A stretch of 64,000 nucleotides of DNA. Origin: Flavisolibacter tropicus (GTDB taxonomy: Bacteria; Bacteroidota; Bacteroidia; Chitinophagales; Chitinophagaceae). Location of the stretch: assembly GCF_001644645.1 (NCBI RefSeq), contig NZ_CP011390.1, positions 5,845,501 to 5,909,500 on the forward strand, in the 5' to 3' direction. The notes under the pieces are model-generated. The model was not told the DNA's origin. It did no database searches and saw only the letters and a program-made list of their open reading frames with translations. Both the position numbers and the translations under genes were made by a program. Of the stretch, positions 18,505 to 28,311 are shown one piece after another (within the stretch, counting starts at the first letter, position 1; every line of letters begins with the position of its first letter).

Positions 18505-19704
18505 ATGGAACCACAGAAAATACACTATTTACTAGAACAATATATTGCAGGCCAATTAACGGTAAATGAGCAAAGCGAGCTTTATCAACAACTACTGTTG
18601 CCTGAAAACAATGACTTGGAAAAAGTCTTTCTTGATTATATAGAGAAAGGGGCACAGTGCCCTGAACCGCTAGATGATGACCAGCTTTTAAGCATATTCA
18701 GACAAATAGTAAGTACAGATAGGTTAGGAGAGGCTGATGCTGAATTAAGTAAAGTAATATCCCTCTATCACATTCCCCTATGGCGCCATTGGTGGGCCGC
18801 TGCTTCCATCATCATTTTATTGGGCATCGGGCTATACTTCTTTATGTCTGACTCCTATTCCAAGACAAGAGATAATAAGGCATTAATACAGCCAGTAATT
18901 CCACCGGGTAAGGAGGGTGCCATTCTTACTTTGGCTAATGGGCATCAGGTATTACTCGATAGCCTAGGGGGCGGAGTAGTGGCCTATCAGAACGGTATGG
19001 CAGTGGTACTGGAAAAAGGACAGTTGACCTATGATGCGAACGGATTGAACAATGCCGAAACTGTTTTTAATACGATGACCACCCCTAAGGGGCGACATTT
19101 TATGCTGATGCTGCAAGACGGTACCAAAGTTTGGCTGAATTCTGCCAGCTCCTTGCGGTATCCTACTTCATTTACCGGTTCAGAACGTAAGGTCTTTATT
19201 ACAGGTGAAGCCTATTTTGAAGTAGCTAAGGATGCAACCAAGCCTTTCCGCGTAATGGTGAACGGTAAGGCGGAAGTAGAAGTGATCGGAACGCATTTCA
19301 ATATCAATGCCTATGAGGATGAAAGTATTCTTAAAACCACGCTACTGGAAGGTGCTGTAAAAATATCGCCAAGCGTACTGTCAACGTCTGCTGTGGTGCT
19401 GAAGCCTGGGCAGCAGGCACAGCTTATTCAAGCACAAATAAACGTAGTGGACGATGTAAATGTAAGTAGCGTAGTGGCCTGGAAAGACGGCTTGTTCAAC
19501 TTTGAAAATATGTCCCTCTCCGAAGTGATGAAGCAGCTGGAACGATGGTATGATATAGAGGTAGTCTTTGAGGGTGCTGTTCCGGATGTAGAGTTCTATG
19601 GGGAACTAAGTCGAACAAATACATTGACCGAAATCCTGGAAGCTTTCAAGGAAGCCGATATAAAATTCAGATTAGAAGGAAGAAAGTTAGTGATACTCAA
19701 ATAA
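18505..19704 (+). CDS. FecR family anti-sigma factor
   Basis: 399 residues. Cytoplasmic N-terminal ~90 residues (sigma binding), one transmembrane helix at about 95-113 (ASIIILLGIGLYFFM), then the periplasmic FecR domain at about 185-300 (TPKGRHFMLMLQDGTKVWLN, FITGEAYFEVAKD, VIGTHFNINAY) and a C-terminal DUF4974-like segment (LSEVMKQLERWYDIEVVFEG to the end). It holds the sigma factor inactive until the STN domain of the ligand-loaded SusC at 19819 contacts its periplasmic part. Gene order sigma-FecR-SusC supports this pairing. Confidence 0.95.
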   Translation: MEPQKIHYLLEQYIAGQLTVNEQSELYQQLLLPENNDLEKVFLDYIEKGAQCPEPLDDDQLLSIFRQIVSTDRLGEADAELSKVISLYHIPLWRHWWAAASIIILLGIGLYFFMSDSYSKTRDNKALIQPVIPPGKEGAILTLANGHQVLLDSLGGGVVAYQNGMAVVLEKGQLTYDANGLNNAETVFNTMTTPKGRHFMLMLQDGTKVWLNSASSLRYPTSFTGSERKVFITGEAYFEVAKDATKPFRVMVNGKAEVEVIGTHFNINAYEDESILKTTLLEGAVKISPSVLSTSAVVLKPGQQAQLIQAQINVVDDVNVSSVVAWKDGLFNFENMSLSEVMKQLERWYDIEVVFEGAVPDVEFYGELSRTNTLTEILEAFKEADIKFRLEGRKLVILK

Positions 19705-19818
19705 GGCACTGAATCCCCAACAAACGACAATCACAGGGAAGCCTAATCGGGAATGGTCCGTTAGGATCAATTAATTAACAGAACTAACATCTATTAATAA
19801 ACCACAAACCAAACGTCT

Positions 19819-22800
19819 ATGCAAAAAATTGCTTGTTGGTGCAGTATGGTCAATGGAAAGCTGCGAAGTCCCTTTAAAAGACTGAGTGGCGTGAAGTTGG
19901 CTGTTCTGCTGCTCACTGCTGTACTCTTTAGTGTGTGCGGTCCACTTCGCGCGCAGTCGGTAAGTCTTTCCGGACAGAACTTGCCGCTCAAAAAGGTATT
20001 TGCCGAAATCAAAAAACAAACCGATTATACGGTTTTTGGCCGAAAGGAGTTGTTCCGTGAAGCCAAGCCCGTAACTATATCGGTTCAACTAATGCCGCTG
20101 TCAGCTTTCCTGGACCTGATCCTGAAGGACCAGCCCCTGCAATACCGGATCAATGGAAAAGAAATTTTTTTATCCCGAAAAACAACCACGGCTGCTGTTC
20201 TACCGCAAGAGCACCCGGCTAATAAGTCTGTAACCATAGGCGACCCCATTACGGTTACAGGTACTGTTTATGATGCTGAAGGCTTGCCCCTTCCCGGCGT
20301 TTCTATTCTTCTGAAGAACGCTAAAGGGTCCACTATAGGTATGGCTGATGGTAATTTCAGCATTCAGGCACATACAGGGGACGTATTGCAGGTAAGCTAT
20401 GTAGGGCATGCGCCGCAGGAAGTTACTATTTCCGGAAGCCGTCCATTATCCATAAGGCTGAAGCCCTTGGGTGAACAGATGGGAGGAGTGGTAGTAACAG
20501 GTATCTTTAACCGTCGTTACGAAAGCTTTACCGGGGCTAGCACCCGCATTACCCGCCAGGAGCTGATGCGCAATGGTACACTGAATGTATTTCAGAGCTT
20601 GAAAAGCATTGATCCTTCACTCAATATTTTCGATAACCTGTTGACAGGTTCCAACCCTAATAAGATGCCCGAGATGCAGATTCGTGGTACGTCTTCTTTT
20701 CCCGATCTGAAAGGCCAGTATACCTCCAACCCCAACCAGCCGTTGTTCATCGTGGATGGTTTTGAAATGACCATCGAAAAAGTGAACGACCTGAACATCA
20801 ATCGCATTGAGTCCATTACCATCCTGAAGGATGCTTCCGCCAAAGCTCTTTACGGTTCTCGGGCGGCCAATGGGGTAGTGGTGATTGAAACGGTTAAGGT
20901 AAAACCTGGCGAGTTGCGTGTGAGCTACACCGGTACTTATGGTGTGGAAATGCCCGACCTGACCAGTTACCACTTGACCAATGCCCGCGAAAAGCTGGAA
21001 CTGGAAAAACAGCTGGGAGCATACGACCGTACCCAGCCTGCAGCAGAACTGATTCTCGACAGCCTTTACTACGCTAACTTGAAAGAAGTTGAAAGTGGTG
21101 TGAATACTTACTGGCTGGCACAACCGGTGCGCATGGGTTTCAACCATAAACAAACAGTTGGTTTAGAAGCTGGTGATGAGCGCCTGCGTGCAGGGCTTAC
21201 TTTCTTTACCGGAAATACTGAGGGGGTAATGAAAGGCAGTGAGCGTCGTAATATCGGAGGTGCTTTTTCATTAGTGTATCGTCATGGTAAGGTGCTGTTT
21301 CGCAACCTGTTTCAATACACAGGGGTAAAGGCGGCCAACTCGCCCTATGGCGACTTTTCTGATTATGCCCGCTTGAATCCTTATTGGAGAAAAGATAACG
21401 AAGACGGGACTATCCGTAAGTTCCTCGGCATTGGACCAGTATACACAGAATCAGTGTACAATCCTATGTATAATGCTACACTGAATACTTCTTCTACCTC
21501 AGAGTATACCGATGTAACCAATAATACTTATTTGGAATGGACGGCTAACCGCAACTTCAAGGTGGTAGGCCGTATTGGTTTTGTAAATACCGTTAAGGGA
21601 TCGGAGGAGTTTTTCCCAGGTAGCCATACCAAGTTCCTTAGCCTTACCGGCGATAATCTTTTCCTCCGTGGTACCTATGATAAAGGAACAGGAAAGGCCT
21701 CTATGGTCAGTGGTGATCTGAATATGAACTATTCAAAAAGTTGGGGTAAGCACCTGGTATTTACCAACGTAGGTGCCAACATCCGTGAAGACAATGAGGA
21801 GAGCTACTTGTTTTCGGCTACTGGTTTTCCCAATGACCGCATGAACAATATCATTTTTGCCAAGCAGTATGCTCAAAACGGCAAACCAACAGGAAGTGAA
21901 TCCATCAACCGCGAGATCGGTGCACTGGGCTTGGCCAACTATTCGTATGACAACCGCTACTTTGCTGACCTGTCGGTGCGCACCAGTGCCTCTTCTCAGT
22001 TTGGTGACCAAAGCCGCTGGGGTTCATTCTGGGCTGCTGGAGCGGGATGGAATCTCCATCGCGAGTCGTTTTTAAAGAACATCCGTTCTCTCGATATGTT
22101 GAAGCTGAGAGGCTCAGTAGGGTATACCGGTTCGCAGAATTTCAACTCCTACCAGGCCATGCTGCTATACAACTATTTTGTAGATAATTCCTACCAGGGC
22201 TTACTGGGTACCTACCTCAATGGGCTTTCAAACCCCGCCCTGAAATGGCAGGAAAAACTGGACTATAACGTAGGTGTCGATGCCAGCTTGAAGAACCGCC
22301 TGAACCTGCGCCTTGACCTATACCGCTCTATCACTACCAACCTGTTAACGGATATTACTACGCCCCCGTCCCTTGGCTTCGATTCATATAAGGCCAACCT
22401 TGGCGAGTTGGAGAATACCGGTGTGGAGTTTAAGGTAAACTACCGTATGCTGGTGAACAACGCCAACCGTCAATCACTGAACTTGTTTGTTACCGGTATT
22501 TCCAATAAAAACAAGATCCAGAAGATATCTAATTCACTGAAAAGCCTGACCAGTTCTCAGGACTCATTATCTAAAACGGTGAATCGTCCGGTGATCCGCT
22601 TTGAAGAAGGCCAATCAATGGATGCCATCTGGGCTGTACGCTCCATGGGGATTGATCCGGCAACCGGCAAAGAGATTTTCGTGAAAAAAGATGGTACGCT
22701 AACTGAACTCTGGGATCCTGCTGATAAAGTGGTAGTTGGGATCAATCAGCCCAAGCTACTAGGCAACTTCGGCGCCAACTTCGAATACAAAGGCTTTACA

Positions 22801-23205
22801 GCTTCGGTGGTAGCAGGCTTCCGTATAGGTGGACAGATCTACAACCAAACATTGGTTGACAAAGTAGAGAACGCCAAGTTGAATTATAATGTGGACGAGC
22901 GGGCGTATTACAATAGTTGGAAGAAGCCTGGCGACAAAGTATTGTTCAAAAATATTGGAACTGTTAATGCAACTACGCTGGCCACATCACGCTTTGTACA
23001 GGACCTGAGTGAACTGAATATTTCGGCAGTTAATGTAGGCTACGACTTTTACCGCCATGCTTTTGTGAAAAAACTCAAAATGCAGCGCCTGCAGGTGATG
23101 GTGAACATGAATGACATCCATCAGTTTTCCACCGTGCGCATCGAAAGAGGAACCTCTTATCCATTTGCCCGATTCGGTTCCGTTACCGTAATGGCCAATT
23201 TTTAA
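19819..23205 (+). CDS. SusC/RagA TonB-linked outer membrane protein with STN signalling domain
   Basis: 1128 residues. Signal peptide about 28-50 (LAVLLLTAVLFSVCGPLRAQS). An STN (secretin/TonB short N-terminal) domain follows at about 53-118, including LPLKKVFAEIKKQTDYTVF and ITINGKE-like final strands; this domain signals to FecR. Then a carboxypeptidase-regulatory-like domain (about 145-215), plug (about 230-360) with NPNQPLFIVDGF and LKDASAKALYGSRAANG, and the barrel. Many barrel segments match the SusC at 524 (SGVNTYWLAQP, GVMKGSERRN, the closing FSTVRIERGTSYPFARF), so the two are close paralogues. Base composition here is visibly more GC-rich than in the first cluster. The operon continues with its SusD, DUF4843 and PKD-like genes. 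Confidence 0.96.
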   Translation: MQKIACWCSMVNGKLRSPFKRLSGVKLAVLLLTAVLFSVCGPLRAQSVSLSGQNLPLKKVFAEIKKQTDYTVFGRKELFREAKPVTISVQLMPLSAFLDLILKDQPLQYRINGKEIFLSRKTTTAAVLPQEHPANKSVTIGDPITVTGTVYDAEGLPLPGVSILLKNAKGSTIGMADGNFSIQAHTGDVLQVSYVGHAPQEVTISGSRPLSIRLKPLGEQMGGVVVTGIFNRRYESFTGASTRITRQELMRNGTLNVFQSLKSIDPSLNIFDNLLTGSNPNKMPEMQIRGTSSFPDLKGQYTSNPNQPLFIVDGFEMTIEKVNDLNINRIESITILKDASAKALYGSRAANGVVVIETVKVKPGELRVSYTGTYGVEMPDLTSYHLTNAREKLELEKQLGAYDRTQPAAELILDSLYYANLKEVESGVNTYWLAQPVRMGFNHKQTVGLEAGDERLRAGLTFFTGNTEGVMKGSERRNIGGAFSLVYRHGKVLFRNLFQYTGVKAANSPYGDFSDYARLNPYWRKDNEDGTIRKFLGIGPVYTESVYNPMYNATLNTSSTSEYTDVTNNTYLEWTANRNFKVVGRIGFVNTVKGSEEFFPGSHTKFLSLTGDNLFLRGTYDKGTGKASMVSGDLNMNYSKSWGKHLVFTNVGANIREDNEESYLFSATGFPNDRMNNIIFAKQYAQNGKPTGSESINREIGALGLANYSYDNRYFADLSVRTSASSQFGDQSRWGSFWAAGAGWNLHRESFLKNIRSLDMLKLRGSVGYTGSQNFNSYQAMLLYNYFVDNSYQGLLGTYLNGLSNPALKWQEKLDYNVGVDASLKNRLNLRLDLYRSITTNLLTDITTPPSLGFDSYKANLGELENTGVEFKVNYRMLVNNANRQSLNLFVTGISNKNKIQKISNSLKSLTSSQDSLSKTVNRPVIRFEEGQSMDAIWAVRSMGIDPATGKEIFVKKDGTLTELWDPADKVVVGINQPKLLGNFGANFEYKGFTASVVAGFRIGGQIYNQTLVDKVENAKLNYNVDERAYYNSWKKPGDKVLFKNIGTVNATTLATSRFVQDLSELNISAVNVGYDFYRHAFVKKLKMQRLQVMVNMNDIHQFSTVRIERGTSYPFARFGSVTVMANF

Positions 23206-23241
23206 GAGAGAATATTCAATTAATAAAAAGAACTGGTTAAC

Positions 23242-24666
23242 ATGAGAAATAAATTAATCGTAGGTTTCTTGGCAGTACTGGTGGTACTATCGTCCACCTC
23301 CTGCAAAAAATGGCTGGATGTACAGCCCCGCACTAAGATCAAGTCCGATGTGCTGCTGCAAACCGAGCAGGGTTATCGCGATGCACTGATCGGCTGCTAC
23401 ACGTTGATGAAGTCACAGTCGCTCTATGGTCGAGAACTGACCTTTGGCTTTATGGACGCCGTAGCCGCGCAGTACGACGTATTCAACAACAAGACATACA
23501 ACAGTGTGTCGCAGTTCCGATACACTACTGACGCCAACGTGCGCACACAGATCGACAATATGTGGTTACGGATGTATAATGTAGTAGCCAATGTAAACAA
23601 CATCTTGGATCACATCGATCAAGATAAGGCCATCTTTACTGGCAGCAATTACGATATCATTAAAGGTGAAGCGTTGGCCTTGCGTGCGTTTATTCATTTC
23701 GACCTGTTGCGACTGTTTGCCTCCGTCGATTTAACAAAGCCTGCCATCCCATATGTAAAAACGTTATCTACACAGGTCGTAAGTTCTTCAACCGGAGACG
23801 AAGTAGTGTCCCTGGTGCTGCAAGACCTGGAGGCAGCTGCCGCAAGACTAAACGCCGATCCTATTCGCCAGGGTAACAAGTTGGTGTATGGTGCTGACGA
23901 GTTTATGAATAACCGTCATCAACGTCTTAACTACTTTGCCGTAAAAGCCTTGGCTGCTCGCGCCTACTTGTGGAAGGGCGACAAAATCAAAGCATTAGAG
24001 AACGCAATGGAAGTGATCAATGTGGCAGACCAGGTTTTCCCATGGATCAAAACTTCCAACATTTCAGCCACCAACGACAAGGACAAAGATTTTACCTTTT
24101 CTACCGAGAACATTTTTGCCTTGAACGTGTATGACATACGCACCATTGCCAATGCCTGGTTTATATCAGCATTCCCTGATGTTCAGTTGCAGCGCAGTTC
24201 GTTCAACTACGAGCAGATGTTTGAGAAAACCACCGTGGGTGCTAACGATTACCGCCTGCTATTTACATCAAAGCTGGTAGGTTCCAACTACATCGTGTAC
24301 AAGTATTACCAACCCGATAATTATACTGCCAGCTATGCCTCTATGATCCCGTTGATGCGTCGATCTGAGATGAATTATATCGCTGCCGAGTGTAACGTAG
24401 GAGTGAATAACCAAAAGGCCATCGATTTCCTGAACACCGTGCGTGCCAACAGGGGTATCACTACGCCGCTAGCCAGTACCCTGACTGATGCACAGATTAC
24501 CGCCGAGATACTGAAAGAATACCGCAAGGAGTTTCAGGGTGAAGGACAGCTTTTTCACTACTGTAAGCGAACTAAGCAGGCCAAGTTCCCGGCCGCTTTT
24601 ACAACGCTTACCGACGTACACTACGTGCTACCAAAGCCCACCAATGAAATTGAATTTGGAGGATAG
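23242..24666 (+). CDS. RagB/SusD family nutrient-uptake outer membrane lipoprotein
   Basis: 474 residues with signal peptide and lipobox LSSTSC (Cys21) followed by KKWLDVQPR. SusD features are TEQGYRDALIGCYTLMK, MYNVVANVNNILDHI, GEALALRAFIHFDLLRLFA, RRSEMNYIAAECNVG and the closing EYRKEFQGEGQLFHYCKR and LPKPTNEIEFGG. It is the surface lid and binding partner for the SusC encoded 36 bases upstream. Its C-terminal segment resembles the partial SusD at base 1 and the SusD at 3797. Ligand unknown. Confidence 0.96.
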   Translation: MRNKLIVGFLAVLVVLSSTSCKKWLDVQPRTKIKSDVLLQTEQGYRDALIGCYTLMKSQSLYGRELTFGFMDAVAAQYDVFNNKTYNSVSQFRYTTDANVRTQIDNMWLRMYNVVANVNNILDHIDQDKAIFTGSNYDIIKGEALALRAFIHFDLLRLFASVDLTKPAIPYVKTLSTQVVSSSTGDEVVSLVLQDLEAAAARLNADPIRQGNKLVYGADEFMNNRHQRLNYFAVKALAARAYLWKGDKIKALENAMEVINVADQVFPWIKTSNISATNDKDKDFTFSTENIFALNVYDIRTIANAWFISAFPDVQLQRSSFNYEQMFEKTTVGANDYRLLFTSKLVGSNYIVYKYYQPDNYTASYASMIPLMRRSEMNYIAAECNVGVNNQKAIDFLNTVRANRGITTPLASTLTDAQITAEILKEYRKEFQGEGQLFHYCKRTKQAKFPAAFTTLTDVHYVLPKPTNEIEFGG

Positions 24667-24707
24667 GTAGTAGTCAACCCATTTCTAACATTAAATCGAT
24701 TCTATTT

Positions 24708-25448
24708 ATGAGAACGGTATTACAATCACTGACAGGATTGCTTTTGGGTGGGATGTTATTCAGCTCCTGCGCCAAAAAAGATATAGCCATTTACAGCAAT
24801 GACCCCCGGTTATTTTTCCAGATTCCCGGTTCGGGAAGTATTGCCCTGCGCGATTCGCTGATGTATTCCTTTCCGGCTAAGCCCAATGTGGGCGAACAGG
24901 ATACGCTGTGGTTCAAGGCCTGCATTATGGGAGAAACTGCTCCCTACGACCGTGAGATCGGTATTAAGATTAACCCTTCCTCTACCGCTCGTGAAGGAGA
25001 GCATTTTAAGTTTGAGCGCAAAGTGTTACCGGCCGATTCTTTCTCGGTAAGGTTACCTCTCGTGGTTTACCGTAAGGGTTTAAAAAACACGTCGGTGCGC
25101 TTGGAGATTGAAGTGGCTGAGAACAAGGACTTCAAGGTGGGTTACGAACGCTACAAGAAAGCCATCTTTATCTGGGGCGATATGTTCTTGAAGCCCGATA
25201 TCTGGGATAAGTCTAATTATAAAACAGCCTTTGGTGAATTTACCCAAACACGCTACGCATTTATTCTAAAGGCTTGTAACATCACCGAACTACCCGACCC
25301 GCTGAACCTGCCCATGTTGGGTTATTATAATGCAATGGTGCGTAAAGCCTTGCTCGATTACAACAACACCCCAGGCAACACTCCGCTAACCGATGAACTA
25401 GGCACGGTAGCGTTCCCAATTTATAGCGGTATCGGCGGAGCAGGCTAA
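24708..25448 (+). CDS. DUF4843 domain-containing lipoprotein
   Basis: 246 residues, lipobox GMLFSSC (Cys21). It shares the DUF4843 pattern with the protein at 5309: an early strand with DPRLFFQIPGSG, the central YDREIGIKINPSST and RLPLVVYRKG, and a C-terminal helix after FGEFTQTRYAFIL. It occupies the same slot in the operon, after SusD and before the PKD-like gene. Presumed accessory surface lipoprotein of the SusC/SusD complex; molecular role unknown. Confidence 0.88.
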   Translation: MRTVLQSLTGLLLGGMLFSSCAKKDIAIYSNDPRLFFQIPGSGSIALRDSLMYSFPAKPNVGEQDTLWFKACIMGETAPYDREIGIKINPSSTAREGEHFKFERKVLPADSFSVRLPLVVYRKGLKNTSVRLEIEVAENKDFKVGYERYKKAIFIWGDMFLKPDIWDKSNYKTAFGEFTQTRYAFILKACNITELPDPLNLPMLGYYNAMVRKALLDYNNTPGNTPLTDELGTVAFPIYSGIGGAG

Positions 25449-25495
25449 AATCACAGAGAGAGAGATCAAACATTCCCAATCGAAAACTCTAAACA

Positions 25496-27010
25496 ATGAA
25501 TAAACTAAAACATATACTGGTGCTTCTGCTGTCTTCCTGCCTGTTGCTAATGGCCTGCATGAAAGACGAAGGGAACTACAACTATCAAAATTCAAGTTCT
25601 TATTTTGTGGACACCACTTCGGTGCCCCGAACTATAGTGATCAAGCAAAACGATGTGGTGACCATCACGCCGGCTAATACGACAGCTGCTAATGGGCTCA
25701 ACCTTTCTTATGAGTGGAAGTTGGTACAGGCCAGTTTTGCCGCCGATCCAGCCACCGGCACCTACTTCGAAAAGAAGATAGGTACGGAAAAGAACCTAAC
25801 CTACAAGGTAACAGAGACTCCGGCCGATTATATCCTGATCCTTTATGTGACCGATAAGGGCCACGGAAATATTACGCAAATGATCAAAGTGCCTTTCAAT
25901 GTCAGCTCCTACGCCTCACAGGGATGGATGGTGCTACACGGTGGTGCTGCAGGCAGCGATATTAGTATTGTGGTGAACAGTAAGATGAACACCTTGCTAC
26001 CAGCCTCGACCGATTATGTGCAGGCCAATGTATTTTCTGAAACCAACGGCAAAAAGATCGAAGGCGAAGGCGCGGCCTTGAACTACGTAGGTCAGCACTG
26101 GGTAGATGTATATACTAAAACCAATATGGGCGGCTACCGGGCCAGTGGTAATGACCTTCGCATACTGAACACTTACAGCGATATGTTCATTAGCCCCATG
26201 CAGGCCAGTGACATCCAGTTCCAGGGCTATGGATTGTGGAGCTATAACCAACTTCTGGTTAACAAAGGCGACCTGTATTTTATTCCCCAGCCTACACCTA
26301 ACACCTACAACAAATTTGGCGTGAAGTGCTTCGGCGAGGACTATGTAGCATCACCCTACATTGCTACTATTATGCTGGGTTCCTACTATGGGGTGATTTA
26401 TGATACCAAGAATAAGCGCTTCCTGTATATCGATTTCCAGCGGACAGTAAAGCCGTTTAAAGCACCCGGTGCTACGGCTGCCTTTAACATGACTAACGTA
26501 GGTAAGGAAATGGTCTATGCTGAGCATGGCTTCGACTCGCGCTGGTTCTGTGTAATGCAAAATGATGCTGCTCCCTCCAGCCGCGAGCTGTTTGTCTGTA
26601 AGTTCAATGTAGCGGACGACGGTAACCGTGCCGTGGCTCGCTATAACATCAGTGCGGCTACCGAACTGGCAAATGCCAAATACTTTGCTTTTGGCAACCG
26701 TGGCAATATCATGTATTATGCTACCGATACTAAGATCTATCAGAACGATTATGCCGGTAGCCTGGCCTCAACAGAGCGATTAAACCTGGCAACTAACTAC
26801 CCTGGCTACGTGATCACCAGCATGAAAGTGTTCAAGGTGACCAATCACGCCAACGATGGAAAGATCCTGTACGTGGCCCTGTACAACCCTTCCAATCAGC
26901 AGGGTGTTGTGCTGCAGATCGATATCGATGAGGTAAGCGGTGTGTTTAAAACTACAAAGGCTTATACCGGGTTTGGCCAGGTCTATGGCATGAACTATAA
27001 AGCCAAATAA
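25496..27010 (+). CDS. PKD-like family lipoprotein
   Basis: 504 residues, lipobox LLLMAC (Cys21) followed by MKDEGNYNYQN, matching the CKKDLGNYKY start of the protein at 6161. PKD/Ig-like beta domain at about 30-140 (SYEWKLVQAS, YILILYVTDKGHGNI), then a long all-beta region opening with SQGWMVLHGG, the counterpart of GEGWLVLQEQ in the paralogue. Likely surface-exposed and functionally tied to the SusC/SusD pair upstream. A hairpin terminator follows at 27031. Confidence 0.87.
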   Translation: MNKLKHILVLLLSSCLLLMACMKDEGNYNYQNSSSYFVDTTSVPRTIVIKQNDVVTITPANTTAANGLNLSYEWKLVQASFAADPATGTYFEKKIGTEKNLTYKVTETPADYILILYVTDKGHGNITQMIKVPFNVSSYASQGWMVLHGGAAGSDISIVVNSKMNTLLPASTDYVQANVFSETNGKKIEGEGAALNYVGQHWVDVYTKTNMGGYRASGNDLRILNTYSDMFISPMQASDIQFQGYGLWSYNQLLVNKGDLYFIPQPTPNTYNKFGVKCFGEDYVASPYIATIMLGSYYGVIYDTKNKRFLYIDFQRTVKPFKAPGATAAFNMTNVGKEMVYAEHGFDSRWFCVMQNDAAPSSRELFVCKFNVADDGNRAVARYNISAATELANAKYFAFGNRGNIMYYATDTKIYQNDYAGSLASTERLNLATNYPGYVITSMKVFKVTNHANDGKILYVALYNPSNQQGVVLQIDIDEVSGVFKTTKAYTGFGQVYGMNYKAK

Positions 27011-27030
27011 TATCTAATTAAGTCTCATAG

Positions 27031-27062
27031 AAGGATGTCGGCCCTTTGGGGCCAGACTCCTT
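27031..27062 (+). terminator. Hairpin terminator or partial terminator before a TlpA gene
   Basis: AAGGA and TCCTT form the stem base and GGCCC / GGGCC the upper part, with imperfect pairing between; T-rich sequence TTTCATTTTC follows. It sits between the PKD-like gene and the TlpA gene, so it may uncouple the latter from the SusCD operon. Confidence 0.7.
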
Positions 27063-27092
27063 TCATTTTCAATATTTAAACATAAAACAAGA

Positions 27093-28196
27093 ATGAAACG
27101 GATAAAATGGCTCTGCACGTTGGCAAGTCTCCTGGTGTTCCAAGGGCAGCTACTGGCAACAGAAATAAATTGTGCGGTTAACGGCCAGATCAATGGCCTC
27201 GGGAAAGATGTGACATTAACAGTAGTGCAGCGTTCAGGAGAACATGGCTCCCAGACAGTGAAAACGACGAAAACAAAAGAGAAAGGGGAGTTTTCCTTTA
27301 CGCTACCTGCTACGCTATTTAACCAGATGCTGGAAATACGCGTTGAAGGCGTACGCTACGCGATCTCATTTTTTGCCGAAAAAGGTATGGTGCAAATTAC
27401 CAGCGATAAAAACAAGCTGTATGTAGCTGATATTAAAGGCACTGCCGAAAACGAACGCTGGGATGCATACCAAAAATACGCTTTGGCCATTACCCTCAAG
27501 AGAAATAGCCTGAATATGAATATGGGCTCAACCAGCAAAGAAGAACGCATCCGTTTGTTCACTGAGTTGGATGCGCAGCAAAAGCACTTCGAAGATTCGA
27601 TCATTCAACACTATCCCAACTCGGTCGTAGCCCTGTACCTGGCTAAAGTACCGTTGCCTATGCTAAAGTACTACCAGATCGATTCGCTGCTTACCCACTT
27701 CAAGCCTTATTTCGCTACGCACAACTATTACTTGGCAATGAAGAAGCAGGCCGATGTATTGCGCAAAGTGGCGCCGGGCGCTATGGCACCAGATTTTACA
27801 GTGGTTCAACCGGACGGCGTTACAAAAATTTCCTTGTCTTCTTTAAGAGGGAAATACGTAATGCTGGATTTCTGGGCTTCCTGGTGTGTGCCCTGCCGTG
27901 CTGAAAATGTACATACCAAAGAACTATATGAAAAATATCATCCTTATGGATTGGAGATTCTTTCCTTTTCTCTGGATTCCGACCGGGACGCCTGGAAAAA
28001 AGCTGTAGAAAAAGATGGCTTGGTATGGCACAATGCTTCAGACCTGGTAGGAGGTAAATTATCTCCAGTGGCACAGAAGTATGGTATTGATGGTTTGCCG
28101 GCTGTTTGGATCATTGATCCCAAGGGTAAAATCGTTGCGGAAGGCGTTAGAGGAGAGAGCTTGGATAAATTACTATCATCCCTGTTTGTTCATTAA
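27093..28196 (+). CDS. TlpA family disulfide reductase
   Basis: 367 residues with signal peptide (WLCTLASLLVFQGQLLA). N-terminal DUF4369-like beta domain (about 25-115), helical linker, then a thioredoxin fold (about 230-365) with FWASWCVPC, redox cysteines 265 and 268, and GIDGLPAVWII around the cis-Pro. Expected to catalyse thiol-disulfide reduction in the periplasm. Sequence composition matches the GC-richer SusCD cluster upstream. Related proteins occur at 14074, 15491 and 30628, so this window has four. Confidence 0.93.
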   Translation: MKRIKWLCTLASLLVFQGQLLATEINCAVNGQINGLGKDVTLTVVQRSGEHGSQTVKTTKTKEKGEFSFTLPATLFNQMLEIRVEGVRYAISFFAEKGMVQITSDKNKLYVADIKGTAENERWDAYQKYALAITLKRNSLNMNMGSTSKEERIRLFTELDAQQKHFEDSIIQHYPNSVVALYLAKVPLPMLKYYQIDSLLTHFKPYFATHNYYLAMKKQADVLRKVAPGAMAPDFTVVQPDGVTKISLSSLRGKYVMLDFWASWCVPCRAENVHTKELYEKYHPYGLEILSFSLDSDRDAWKKAVEKDGLVWHNASDLVGGKLSPVAQKYGIDGLPAVWIIDPKGKIVAEGVRGESLDKLLSSLFVH

Positions 28197-28210
28197 TATA
28201 AACTTCGGCT

Positions 28211-28249
28211 GCGGTTATGCTGGGTACGTTCAGGCATAACCGCTTTTTT
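28211..28249 (+). terminator. Rho-independent terminator
   Basis: Ten-base stem GCGGTTATGC / GCATAACCGC with a 13-base loop, then seven T residues. Follows the TlpA stop codon by 14 bases and separates it from the S46 peptidase gene. Confidence 0.9.
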
Positions 28250-28311
28250 AAAGCCATATAGCCAGGAAGTAGATCCTGCCTGATTTCTAAACGATCGAAT
28301 AAAATTTAATT

